From Voacanga thouarsii (taxonomy: Eukaryota > Streptophyta > Magnoliopsida > Gentianales > Apocynaceae): 64,000 nt of DNA. Below, in pieces: positions 1 to 10,129 of this stretch; the first letter of the stretch is position 1; each line of letters opens with the position of its first letter. The notes under the pieces were generated by a model. It was given only the letters and a program-made list of their open reading frames with translations. It ran no database searches and had not been told where the DNA came from. The position numbers and the translations under genes are program-made. The stretch covers positions 868,001-932,000 of the forward strand of contig JANUWF010001184.1 in assembly GCA_026120185.1 (NCBI GenBank), read 5' to 3'.

Positions 1-439
1 AGAATTCCTTGAGAATCAATGGGTGTTCATCATGTCTTAAGAAAATTATGATTGTTTAAGCATGCTAGATATTATGACACCTTTGGTGAATAGGATTTTT
101 ATATTCTTATTTTCATTGAAGCCATGAGTATGATTATGCTTAGTAGAGATTTGGCCATGTGATAGTATGTATGGATTTAAGCCTACATTTATGAATGGAT
201 TAGTTTGTTGATTGATGTTGGAAAATGTGTTCACGATTCTTGTTAGCAATAGGAAAATTATGATCATGATCTTGTTCATCCTAGGTAATTTTAATTAACA
301 AAATTTATTACCTTAATTAAAATTATTACTATATTTTTCTGTAAAGATTTTGAAATTCCTAGGAAGTTTTGGAAATGGAATATTAAATGAAATATTAATA
401 TTTTACTAGTCAAATAAATGATGTCTCTTATTAAAAATA

Positions 440-440
<1 letters not shown>

Positions 441-476
<36 letters not shown>
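441..476. repeat. compound (TA)n(TG)n microsatellite
   Basis: A short TA run is followed by about 13 TG units inside the AT-rich part of the Tk-a LTR. It is not present at the equivalent position of the other LTR copies, so it arose in this copy. Confidence 0.95.
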
Positions 477-1022
477 ATAATAAATAAAATCTTAATAATA
501 GTAAAATATTAATGACCTTGTTGGCCTATATATTTATCAATATTATTTATATTAAAATTTATTAGTTATCTATTAATAAAAAAAATTAATAAAATTTATT
601 TATTATTAATTTTATTTATTACTAATTATTTTTTATCCATTAAAAATTAACTAAAAGTTAATTGTAATTTATTATTTATTTATAATAAAACTATTTTTAA
701 ATTACCATTTACTAATCTTTAACAATTGAACCCTAGTTTATTTATTAATAATAGTACTCAAGATTTATTGTTTGAACCTATAACTTATTAGTAATTATTT
801 TTGAACTCCTAGTTATTTTAACTTATCAAGCTAGGCTTATTTTATAAAATTCTTTTTTATCTAGCCTTAAAGCTTAGGACATTAAGGTCATGATTATAGT
901 TAGTTGAACTACGATTATTTGTATAAGCGAATATAACTCGAGTATAATCTTATGTCTTGTGTGTACCCCAGGCGGGGTTAGGTCAACATTGGAAGATTTT
1001 TGAATTCAAGAAAGCAAAGGAT

Positions 1023-1031
1023 CAGGTAAGC
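1023..1031 (+). other. splice-donor-like site in Tk-a LTR
   Basis: CAG followed by GTAAGC matches the plant 5' splice consensus closely. The same site occurs at the equivalent place in Tk-b (5499), Tk-c (GT at 9769), Tk-e (GT at 44977) and Tk-f (minus, GT at 58514). Conservation across diverged copies is seen; use as a splice site is inferred. Confidence 0.45.
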
Positions 1032-1353
1032 TCCTACATGGAATTTTGTGAAGACCAAAAATTACTATGGCAAGATAAATGCGATGTGTATGGACATTCA
1101 TTTTGTAAAGGCAATTAAGGACTGTTTTTCTTTTTTTTTTTTAGTCACGCGAATCATTTGAATATTAAACAAGTAGTTTTTCACAAAATGCTAAACTCTT
1201 TCTAAAACCCAACTTCAACAAGAATTTTGGAAACCCTTAATTGCTACTTCAAAGAAAATCATTATGTGATTAATTTTCTCCCAAGTGGGACAATCAACAT
1301 TGAGTACTCAATAAGGGTAGGCTAGTAGTACTAGTTTTGAATAGCAAGAGCGA

Positions 1354-1384
1354 ATCTTCTGGCAGGAGGCCACCTCCAGAAGAT
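1354..1384 (+). other. hairpin 1 (Tk-a copy)
   Basis: Nine-base arms ATCTTCTGG and CCAGAAGAT pair perfectly around a 13-base interior that contains GGCC. The same hairpin recurs at 5824, 10099, 45297 (weaker), 33510 (minus) and 58157 (minus), with compensatory changes in the arms. Confidence 0.75.
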
Positions 1385-1579
1385 GAACTCAACTTGGAGA
1401 AGCGACAGTACTACTTAGTCAGGCCGTCTGAGCTAGCAAGTTTTAGTAAGTGGACTGTGTGTTTCCGGAGTGGACAACCAGTAAGTTTGGGTGTAGAGAT
1501 GGAGGAGTATCTCACCCGATAGGCTGTGCACCTACGTTTTGTCAGTTTGCATAAAGTGTGGCATTCTGACTATTATATG

Positions 1580-1611
1580 GTTATGGGGCCCAACGTGTGG
1601 TAACCCATGGC
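1580..1611 (+). other. hairpin 2 (Tk-a copy)
   Basis: Arms GTTATGG and CCATGGC pair over seven positions, counting two G-U pairs. The hairpin lies about 200 bases after hairpin 1 and recurs in Tk-b, Tk-e and Tk-f with a covarying pair. Confidence 0.6.
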
Positions 1612-1899
1612 TACCCGTTTCAATGGTTGTGTTTATTGTGCACATGCTTGGTTTGAAAAGCAAAACACCACTCTTTATTTTTAACATTATTTAATGCTTG
1701 CTAACACTTTCTTTTATGCAATTTTTACAACTTGCATACATGAACTGTTTTACCTGAAACACTCAAAGCACATACAAGCTTACTGATATTTTTATCTCAT
1801 CACCTTTTATACCATGTTTTTAGGTCGATCCTGCTGTGGAGATAAATAGCTAGATTTGTTGTCTATGCTTTGAAGACTTTATGTTATTTTTCATTATTT

Positions 1900-2316
1900 T
1901 GTTTTCCTTCTCAATGGCGGTTTCCAGGGATTTTTTAATTCCCTAAGCCATCACCCCAACCCTAGTAAGCCAAGGTTTTATTTTTAATTCACTTATGACT
2001 AATTAATTAACTATTTTATTAATTAATTTTTTCACTTGGGCCCAAAAGAAAATTATCCAAGATAATTAATTAATAAGCCAATTTAATTAAATTAGCCCAA
2101 TAAATTATTCTAGCCTAAATAAATAAATAATTGGATTCTTAGAATACTTCTTCCAATATTAAATTCACCCAATATGCCCATATAGTAAATAAATTTACTA
2201 AGGTTACTTAAGCTACTCTAGGTACCAAAAGACATTATTCTTGGCTACTAAAATGACCAAAATATCCCTATTAACAAATAGTTGTATTTTACTATTTTAA
2301 ATATTTAATTTATCAC
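1900..2316 (-). mobile_element. Cp-0: Copia LTR fragment, minus strand
   Basis: The block around 2140-2280 is the reverse complement of a segment of the Copia LTRs at 17511-19382 and 31739-33475 (the part encoding 'ccaaggc' and 'ggtcattttagtag' on the sense strand). It also matches 25800-25990. Its left end is lost at the Tk-a junction and its right end is cut by the Tk-b LTR at 2317. The first ~70 bases are only weakly assignable. Confidence 0.7.
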
Positions 2317-2563
2317 TGTGAAACCCTAGCTAAAACAAACCCTAGAGTAAGGGGGTCGGGATACATATCATATTTTCTCGCATGCATAAATATATTTTTA
2401 TATATGATTTTATGTGCTTTGGATATGTGATTTGTAGTCTAGATGGCTTATTTGTGTTTATTGAGTAAGAATGGCAAAATAGTAATTTTTCTTGAGGAGG
2501 AAATAGGGAGATAGCTTGAGGATTAAATAGGAAAAATATTTGGGAGAGAAAATAAGAACAAGA

Positions 2564-2635
2564 GTTGTTGTGGTTTAGTGGTTAGAGCTTTGGAATAAAT
2601 CCTTGATGTCTTGAGTTCGAATTCTATCATTGGAG
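2564..2635 (+). other. tRNA-like segment with Pol III A and B boxes in Tk-b LTR
   Basis: TGGTTTAGTGGTTAGAGC (2571-2588) fits a tRNA A box and GAGTTCGAATTC (2613-2624) fits a B box at tRNA-like spacing. The T-arm pairs poorly in this copy, so it is not a functional tRNA. The segment lies about 247 bp from the LTR 5' end and recurs at the same place in Tk-d, Tk-e (3' LTR) and Tk-f. It may be a tRNA-derived SINE head fixed in the ancestral LTR. Confidence 0.6.
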
Positions 2636-4224
2636 TTTTAGCATAATTAAATTTTATTTTTGTTTAGGAAGGCTATATTTTGGTCGTTGCATGCCTTAGG
2701 GAAGAGTAGGGTGTTGTCCCGGGGGAGACATGATAGAAATGTCCTAATCCTTCTCTTGTGCCCTACAAAAATTTCTAAGGAATTCATACCTTTCTTGATC
2801 TCTAGCTTTCTTTACTTCTTAATCCATTAGGTTGTTTAATTTATCTAAGCCAACTTTGTTTCCAGAAAATTCCAGCAAGGTTCTGTGATATTGAGGTTTT
2901 GAAAATGTCTATGTGAGGTATCTTCTTGACCAAAAATGGGAAGGAGTTGTGGAAGGTTCCCAATAGAATTAATCTCCATGGTTGAATCTTCAAACTCCAA
3001 CCTATGTGTGTTCATCTTCATCATCTAGTAAACTGGAAATTTTTCTAGCTTTTTGATCAGTCTAATTGTCAAAATTTTCAGCCATCTTTCCCTCTCAAAT
3101 GCTGCCAGAAAATGACCATTTCACTTAGCTTGAGGACTGAAAATTCCAGCTAAAATAGAGCTGCACAAAAGCTGTGCAAACCAAAAAAATTTCCTGGATA
3201 GTTTCGCAGCTTGGTGAGCCAAAAACCAAGCTCTTTTTTCCAACTTTTCAACCGGCAATTCAACCTTATCCTTCCTCCATAAAGAAGGCTGGAAACCAGC
3301 CTTAGAAGACCTCCCAATATCCCTTCAAACCTGCAGCAAATCGGATGAACCATGGCAGAAAAATCTGTCCAGAAATTTCCAGCAAGCTTGCGAAAAGCTA
3401 GTCAGAATTTCCAGCTTTGTTTCTTCTTTACCCTTGTCCGAAACTTCCTCCATTATTCTGTACAAACTCACCTTGAACAGCCATGAACTGAGCTTCATCA
3501 TCTTCTCCAGTGTTCTACACGAAAAAAAGCTCCATGGCTGCTCCTAAAATCTCTCCATCAATCACTCCAATCAAGCCATTAATTGAAGTCCAAAATTCTA
3601 GCAAAATATTCAGCAAACTACCATAGATTACACCTCCAACAACCAAAAAATTCCTCCACCTTTGCACACCATATTTTGGCCACCCTTAAGCTCATTCAAA
3701 CAATATTCATCTCAATAGAAATTCCAACAATTCAGTTGGCCATTGAAGCTTCCAAAGAACCTCCAACAACAAAGATCTACTTACCATATTTGCTACCACA
3801 AAATATTCCCTAAATTATTCCTTTTGAATTTCAAACAACCAGATTTTCTTTTCCTCCCAAATCTAAAAATCTAATTACCAAAAATCTCCAAACCAGTCGG
3901 CCACTCTTTCCCCATAGAATTTCGGCCAGCCTTCATCCAATCTCTCTATTCTCTCCAAACCTCCAAGAACACCTACTACCATTCTCATGCCTAAGGCCAT
4001 TCAAAACCATTTCAATCTTCTCCAAAAACTCCAGATTATACCTACTCATTCTTATGAATCCATTCCTGCAATTTTTAACATCAAACACTAAAATCAAAGT
4101 CTCACTTTTGGATAAAGAACTAGAATTTTCTTGAAGACTCAAGAACACCTTCAAGGTAAGCATGAACAATCATCTCCATCTTCGACCTTGATGAGTATAT
4201 ACTAATGAACTCTCTTTTTCTCTT

Positions 4225-4246
4225 TCTCTCTCTCTCTCTCTCTCTC
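4225..4246. repeat. (TC)n microsatellite in Tk-b LTR
   Basis: About 11 TC units. A CT/GA tract occurs at the equivalent LTR position in Tk-c (8606-8625), Tk-e (43653-43669 and 54072-54086) and, reversed, Tk-f (59747-59790). Lengths and interruptions differ. Confidence 0.95.
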
Positions 4247-5823
4247 AGCCGAATGGTTACTTCCACCATGGCCATTTTTCTTCTTCTCCTTGGATGGATC
4301 AAGCATTCCTAGCGAGAGGATTCTCTTGAAATGACTTCAAGGTAGTTATCATTCAAGTAAGCTTCTTCCATCTTCTCTTTAAATCCTAGACTCATGTCTG
4401 TCGGATGTAATTAGTTGAGGATGGGATATATTTGGAGATTGATCATATGTTTTGTGATGGAATTGGGATTGAAGCATGAGAATGAATGTGTTTGTATGAT
4501 GGAGATGGGATTGATGCATGAGATGATTTGTCTTAGTTGAATGTATGGAGTTTTTAGGGTTTGTTACATGTCTTCATGTCGTGAATAGTATGAATGATCA
4601 AGCATGTTAGAGATCATGTCACCTTTGGTGAATAGGGTTTTATGTTCATGTATTCTTGTTAAGGCCATGATTATGATTATGTTAGTGGAGTTTGGATCAT
4701 GTGTTGGTAGATTTGGATCTATGTTTTATTCATGATTTGGATGTTTTGTTTATTGGTGTAGAATGTATGTTCATGATTATGATTAGCAATAGGAATTATG
4801 ATAATGACCTTGTTGTCCCTAAGCTAATTTTATTTCATCAATAAAATGATTAATACTATGATTTCTTCTAGTGATTTCGAAAACCTTAGGAAAATGTGGA
4901 TTTGGACTCTTATATAAAATAATGATATTTTAGTCAAATAAATGATGGCTTTTATTAAAGAAATAAAATATATAGATATTATATAAAATAATAATATCAA
5001 ATAAAGCCTTTTATATAAATAATCATAACAGGTAAAATATTAATTTTGTAAGTCTTATATTCATAAATACTATTAAAATTTATTTATTATCTTTTAATCA
5101 AAACCTATTAAAATTTACTTACAACTAATTTTAGTTACCAATTATTTTCTAACAATTAATTATTAATAGATTATTACTCTAAATAATTCCATCTAGGTCC
5201 TAGGACCCTTCATCAAATAAATCCTAATTTATTTATAGCAAGATTTAAACCTTCAACTTATTAGCATCTAATTCACAAACCCTAGTTATTTTAATCTCAA
5301 GCTAGATTTATCTTATAAATCCTTTATTTATTTTTATCTAGCCTTAAAGCTTGGGATACTATGGTCATGATTGTGGTAAGTTGAACTAAGATTATTTGTG
5401 AAAGCAAAATTTGGCTTGAGTTTAATTATGGTTTATATTTACCCCAGGCGGGGTTAGGTTAGCTTTTGGAGATCTTTGTTTTATCTCGAACAAAGGATCA
5501 GGTAAGCTCCTGCATAAAACCTGTTTGTTGCAAAAGTTGTTATGGCAAGCTAAACACGTAGTTTGTAAACACTGATTTGGTAAAGGCAATCAGGGACTGT
5601 TTCCTTTCTTGTTTCAATCAAACTAGTTATTTGAAAAACAACATGCAATTTTATTCAAATACTAAACTGTTTCTAAAACTAATTTTGACAAAGACTTTGG
5701 AAACCCTTGATTGCCATTTTCAAGTAAAGTTATGTTTTATCAGTTTTCTCCCAAGTGGGATGAATTACCTTGAGTACTCAATAAGGGTAGACTAGTAGTA
5801 CTAGTTTTGAAGAGCAAGAGTGA

Positions 5824-5854
5824 GTCTTCTGGCAGGAGGCCACCTCCAGAAGAT
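5824..5854 (+). other. hairpin 1 (Tk-b copy)
   Basis: Arms GTCTTCTGG and CCAGAAGAT pair over all nine positions with one terminal G-U. The interior is the same as in Tk-a. Confidence 0.75.
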
Positions 5855-6054
5855 GAACTTAACTTAGAGAAACGTCAGTACTACTTAGTCATGCCGGTCC
5901 GAGCTAGTAGGTTTCAGTCATGTGGATGGTGTGTTGCCAGAGTGGACAACCGGTTTTGTTTGGGTGTAGAGAATGAGGAGAATCTTACCCGGTAGGCCGA
6001 AAACCTACCTCTTTTGTCAGTCTACACAAAATGTGGCATTCTGACCGTTGTGTG

Positions 6055-6086
6055 GTTATGGGGCCCAACATGTGGTAGCCCATAGC
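6055..6086 (+). other. hairpin 2 (Tk-b copy)
   Basis: Arms GTTATGG and CCATAGC pair over seven positions with one wobble. The third pair is T-A here, T-G in Tk-a and C-G in Tk-e. Confidence 0.6.
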
Positions 6087-6554
6087 CGCCCTTTTGAGTG
6101 GTTGATTTTAATGTTCATGTAGGTTGGAAAAGCCAAAACGCCACTCTTGATTTTGAATATTGTTTATTGCTTGCCAATATTTTTCTTATGAAGTTCTTAC
6201 ACCTTGCATTCATGAACTGTTTTCACTGAACACCCAAAGCACACACGAACTTACTGAGATTTTTATCTCATCACCCTTTTTACCATGATTTTAGGTCGAT
6301 CCTACTGTGGGGATGAGTAGCTAGTTGTTGCCTGCCTTGGAAGATATTCTGTTATTTAATTTATGTAATGCTTTGAGAGTTGACAGTGAACACTTTCTAT
6401 TTTGGATTTGTCTTAAGTTTTTGGATTGTAATAAGTTTTAAATTTTGAAGTATTGTTTTATTTTAATTGTGTGACCTAATTATAAAGACCCCTTGTCCTT
6501 AGGACGGGGCGACATCCCCAACTCTGTTGGGCCTAGGTAGTAGGGTGTTACAAG

Positions 6555-6567
6555 TGGTATCAGAGAC
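6555..6567 (+). other. primer-binding site of Tk-b, tRNA-iMet type
   Basis: TGGTATCAGAGAC starts three bases after the LTR terminus. It matches the standard plant tRNA-iMet primer site TGGTATCAGAGC apart from an A inserted before the final C. Confidence 0.9.
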
Positions 6568-6650
6568 TTGGTTTAGGCAAATATTGATAGTGTATGTTCT
6601 ATTTATTTAAGTTAAAATCTTTATCTAACTTATCTTATTTATGTTGTAGG

Positions 6651-7115
6651 ATGGTTAGAATGCTTAGAATCGGGAGGAAAGGACAGCAATGGCATCCTCC
6701 TATCCCTATCTACCCAGAAGACCTTCCAGTACCTCAGCCTGCTCCTCAGACAGTCATTCCTTTGGAAGATAGCAGTGATGATGAGGTCCCGATCCATGAG
6801 CCACCCCTAATCCCAGTGATAGTATTGAGTTTTGACAGTGAAGATGAGGATATAGACGTGGAGCATGTTCCCCACCCTCCTAATCCCATAGTGGATTTAT
6901 CAGCAGATAGTGATGACCCAGGGGAGATAGATTATGAGTCTCCACCTAGACCTTCTTTGATTCCTCCACCCAATCGAGTTGAGCCCGGGGAGAGTTCTAG
7001 GCGACCCGGGAAGGAGCCAATGGAGGGGTTTGCCAGTGGGGCTGGGATAGATTTCTCTAAAAATTCTAGGGGATGGTTGTATGGGGCTGATTTTGAGGAT
7101 TCTGATGAAGACTAG
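6651..7115 (+). CDS. intact acidic, proline-rich ORF at the gag position of Tk-b
   Basis: This is an uninterrupted 155-codon frame in a window where every recognisable gag-pol gene is broken. I start it at the ATG right after the acceptor-like TTGTAG; an in-frame ATG at 6594 would add 19 residues, but these would be encoded inside the candidate intron. The N-terminus MVRMLRIGRK is basic and resembles the MLRIAPKR start of the Tk-e gag. The rest is rich in Asp, Glu and Pro, with acidic Ser clusters such as EDSSDDEV and SFDSEDEDID and the C-terminus DFEDSDED. There is no capsid-like domain, CCHC knuckle or catalytic motif, and no signal peptide or membrane segment. I do not recognise a family. 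Tk-b may be a non-autonomous element expressing this protein instead of gag-pol. Function is unknown and it could be a chance open frame in a younger copy. Confidence 0.5.
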   Translation: MVRMLRIGRKGQQWHPPIPIYPEDLPVPQPAPQTVIPLEDSSDDEVPIHEPPLIPVIVLSFDSEDEDIDVEHVPHPPNPIVDLSADSDDPGEIDYESPPRPSLIPPPNRVEPGESSRRPGKEPMEGFASGAGIDFSKNSRGWLYGADFEDSDED

Positions 7116-7299
7116 AGGGTTGAGAGTTATTTTGATTAGGATGTTTATTTATTATTTTTTGTAAACTTTTATGTTAAGGGTTTTTATTTCTATTTTCTGT
7201 TTAAATTCCAGATTTATGCAAATAAAGACTTGAGAGAAATTTTATGAGCAATTCTTTAGAGAAAAACTTGCATCTGATTTCAATTAAATCTATCTTGGG
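7116..7299 (+). other. non-coding tail of Tk-b internal region
   Basis: AT-rich sequence follows the acidic ORF and runs without a clear boundary into the Tk-c LTR. No primer site, polypurine tract or LTR start is visible, so the 3' part of Tk-b and the 5' part of Tk-c were probably lost in one deletion. Confidence 0.5.
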
Positions 7300-8605
7300 G
7301 ATAGAAGGATGACCGAATTTGAAGAAGAAAAATAGGAAAAGGTTTTCAATTAAATCACCATAGCTATTCCAAGAACTACATTTTCTTTTTGTTCTTGCTT
7401 TAGTTAAAATCTGGAAAATTTTCCTAAAACTCTTCTTGGCTGGTTTTCAAAAAATTCAGCAACCATAACCTACACAATTCTCACTAGCAACCAACTATTT
7501 TGTGTGAAGATGAAAGCTGAAATCTGTGGAATTTTGCAGCTTGAACAAAGCCCAACCGAACCAGAAATTTCCAAGCAAACAATCAAGATTTGGACATGAA
7601 TATTGAGCCATCCATTTATGTATAGGAACATCTGAAACTTTCCTCTTTCTTATCTAAGATGGTGGTTGGAAACCACCAATAATAGACCTTCAAACACTCT
7701 TAGATTTCAGCTGCAAATCCATTTTAAAGTAGTTCAGAAATTCTTCTCAAAACCATTACAAATCTTAAGAGTTCTTATAGCTTAAATTCTAGATTTTTCC
7801 CCCTCCCCAGCTTGCCTATCAAAAGCAAAAACCGATTTCTTCATCATCTATCTTTATACTTTTGGCCACTTTGCAGCCATAGGCAGAACACCTTAGCTTC
7901 TTTATCTACCACGGCCATAAGGACTCCATTAATGTACCTCAAAACACTCTTATCTTTACTCCATTCAAAACTTTTCAAATTTGAAAATTAAAATCCAGAT
8001 TTTCCTTCATTAAACACTCATCTAGCTAGAGGATTAAACCAGAATTTTCTTTGCAATTATACAACCATTTTTGGCTAGCTTCAAGGCTAGAACCATCCTT
8101 CATTTCATGATCAAAACATATCTAGTCTAGCCACCCACCATTGAAGGACAAGAAACCTTCAAAAAGAAAATACTATTACCCAATCTTCTGCCTCAAACAT
8201 CTCCACATTTTCCACAATTTGAAATTCGAAATATCTGAATCTCTCTCTTCCCCTTAGATAACCAAAACTCCTCCTTTAGCTAGGCCATTTGGCCATCACA
8301 CAATTAACACTTACAAACCATTTTCCTCTCAAATTCCTCTTGTGTTCTCAAGAACACACACTAAACTTCTTCAGCCTCCAATCACCTTTATTCATCTCAA
8401 ATCACTCCAAGAACCCTCAAAACAACTAGGATTTGGTCTATACTTACTCGTAGGCCACTCCATAATACCAAAAAATGCCAAAGTTGATATTCCATTCGGA
8501 TCAAACAAGCTTTTTGTCCAAGAACAACAAGAACATCAAGAAGGTAAATTTAACCATCTTCGACCTTCTTCCCTTCTTCAACACCATTTCATTATCATCT
8601 TAACG

Positions 8606-8625
8606 TCTCTCTCTCTCTCTCTCTC
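8606..8625. repeat. (CT)n microsatellite in Tk-c LTR
   Basis: About ten CT units at the position matching 4225-4246 of Tk-b. Confidence 0.95.
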
Positions 8626-10098
8626 GGCCTAACCATTGGTGGCCATTCTTGAACATACTTCAACCAAGGAAGGACCCCTCAAGCACTCAAGGATCTTCAT
8701 CAGACAAGGAAATATCTTCAACTAATGATCATCAAAACAAGTATTTCTTTCATGACCTTCTCCTTAAATTTTCAAACGAAAGACTTTATGTCTCTAGTAT
8801 GGATGTTTTGATGTATGGTAGACATTATACCACCATTGTTTGATTATGCCTTCATGAAGCTATTTTTGACCATAAATCCCTAGATAGTATCATTATTGGC
8901 AAGCATCACCCTTGTTGTGATAATTACTATTTCAAATCTATTTTTAGATAGATCCACATGTTATTTATTAAATATAGGTGTGTATGAATATATATAAATT
9001 TTTGTACTAGTAACTTACTATGGTCATTAAAAATTATTGTTAGAACAACTTTTATTATTATTAGTATTATTATTATTATCATTGTTATTATTAATATTAT
9101 TAGTATCATTTTTTAATGTAATTTATTAATTTCGGACAATATTCGATATTTTTGAAATTAATAATTACTTATAATATTATTATTTTATTAGAAAAATAAA
9201 TAGTAATAATTTTTATTAAGTATTATTAAATATAAATAATAATATATAGGAATTAATTAATATAATAGCAATACCTTTTAAGTTTATATTATTTATAATA
9301 ATAAGTATTGTTGGTAATTATTATCAAAATATTTTATATTTATTAATATTATTTATTATATATTATTAGAAATTATTTATAATTTATTATTAATAGTACT
9401 AATATTTATTACTAATTTTTTTATGATTAATATTATTTATAGTATATATAATTATTATTATTTGTTAATAAATGAACATTGTTACAATTTGTTATTTATT
9501 ATTTATAGCACTTACTTTAATTTAATAAATCAAATTAATCTTATTCTATAAAATACTTTATCAACTAATGTTAAAGCTTAAGGCATTGTTGTCATAACTA
9601 GATATTGTTGTAACTAGTTGAGTTTAAGCATGTTAGGTTAAGAGTTATTTATTTAAAGTAAGTGTTGCCTGGATGTTGGGACTTATACCATATATTTACC
9701 CCAGGCAGGGCTAGTTTGCCTTGAACCATCTTGGAAGGCTATTGTACCCAGGAAAAGCAAGAGATCGGGTAAGTCCTTGCATGAAACTGTTTGAGGATCA
9801 AAATCACCTTGGCAAGTCAAACATAATGTATACGTGAACATGTACTATGGATGCAATTATGGATAAATTTTCCTTTTCTTTTCCAGTTAATCAAACTATT
9901 TCCAGTTGAACAAGCATTTTTACACAAAATGCTAAATTTTTTCTAAAAACAAACTTTGACAAGAATTTTGGGAAACCATAATTTGTATTTCAATGAAAAC
10001 ACAGTGAATGGTTCTTCTTTTCCCAAAAGGAACAAATACAACGTTGAGTACTCAATAAGGTTAGACTGCTAAGACTAATCTTTGAAGGGTTAGGGTAA

Positions 10099-10129
10099 AT
10101 CTCTCAGTAGGTGGCCACTTCTGAGAGAT
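10099..10129 (+). other. hairpin 1 (Tk-c copy), compensatory variant
   Basis: Arms ATCTCTCAG and CTGAGAGAT pair perfectly over nine positions. Compared with Tk-a, four adjacent base pairs are changed on both sides (T-A to C-G, C-G to T-A, T-A to C-G, G-C to A-T). The interior contains the palindrome GTGGCCAC. Confidence 0.8.

Larger units (their letters stand above)
1..1893 (+). mobile_element. Tk-a: 3' part of a Tekay-like Gypsy LTR, truncated at both ends
   Basis: This stretch aligns along its length with positions ~4560-6350 of the complete LTR at 2317-6552. Shared landmarks include the block around the donor-like site at 1023-1031, the hairpin at 1354-1384 and the segment near 1825 that corresponds to 6294. 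The copy stops near 1893, before the GTGTTACA terminus, where a minus-strand Copia LTR begins. An open frame of about 60 codons near 1337-1522 recurs in other copies but lacks an ATG, so I treat it as non-coding. The stretch also holds a TG microsatellite. Confidence 0.85.
2317..6552 (+). mobile_element. Tk-b: complete 5' LTR of a Tekay-like Gypsy element (4236 bp)
   Basis: The LTR opens with TGTGAAACCC and closes with GGGTGTTACA, the usual TG...CA ends. It is followed three bases later by a primer-binding site, so this is a 5' LTR. Its length is extreme for a plant LTR. Inside, in order: a tRNA-like segment (2564-2635), a CT microsatellite (4225-4246), the donor-like site (5499-5507), hairpin 1 (5824-5854) and hairpin 2 (6055-6086). 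The upstream five bases are ATCAC; the right end of the element is lost, so a target duplication cannot be tested. Related LTRs are Tk-a, Tk-d and Tk-f (closer) and Tk-c and Tk-e (second subfamily). Confidence 0.93.
5502..6649 (+). other. candidate leader intron spanning Tk-b LTR end and primer site
   Basis: The donor-like CAG/GTAAGC lies at 5499-5507. The acceptor-like end is TTATGTTGTAG at 6639-6649, with a CTAAC branch-point-like motif near 6625, and an ATG starts at 6651. Tk-e repeats the arrangement (donor at 44977, CTAAC near 46103, acceptor ending at 46128). Splicing would remove both hairpins and the primer site. No transcript evidence is available, so this is a prediction. Confidence 0.35.

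Noticed and set aside
1337..1522. Small ORF conserved with 5807-5995, possible LTR-encoded peptide
   Set aside because: Neither copy has an ATG. The conservation is nucleotide-level and centred on hairpin 1; other copies (10080, 45290) do not keep the frame.
2312..2316. ATCAC as target duplication of a Tk-b/Tk-c element
   Set aside because: The bases after 10829 are GTTTG, and the two LTRs belong to different subfamilies.
2564..2635. A genuine tRNA gene
   Set aside because: The acceptor ends do not pair, the T-stem is weak and there is no clear anticodon stem. It is described as tRNA-like only.
8927..9480. Highly AT-rich tract resembling an origin or matrix-attachment region
   Set aside because: It is the AT-rich part of the Tk-c LTR; equivalent tracts occur in all Tk LTRs.
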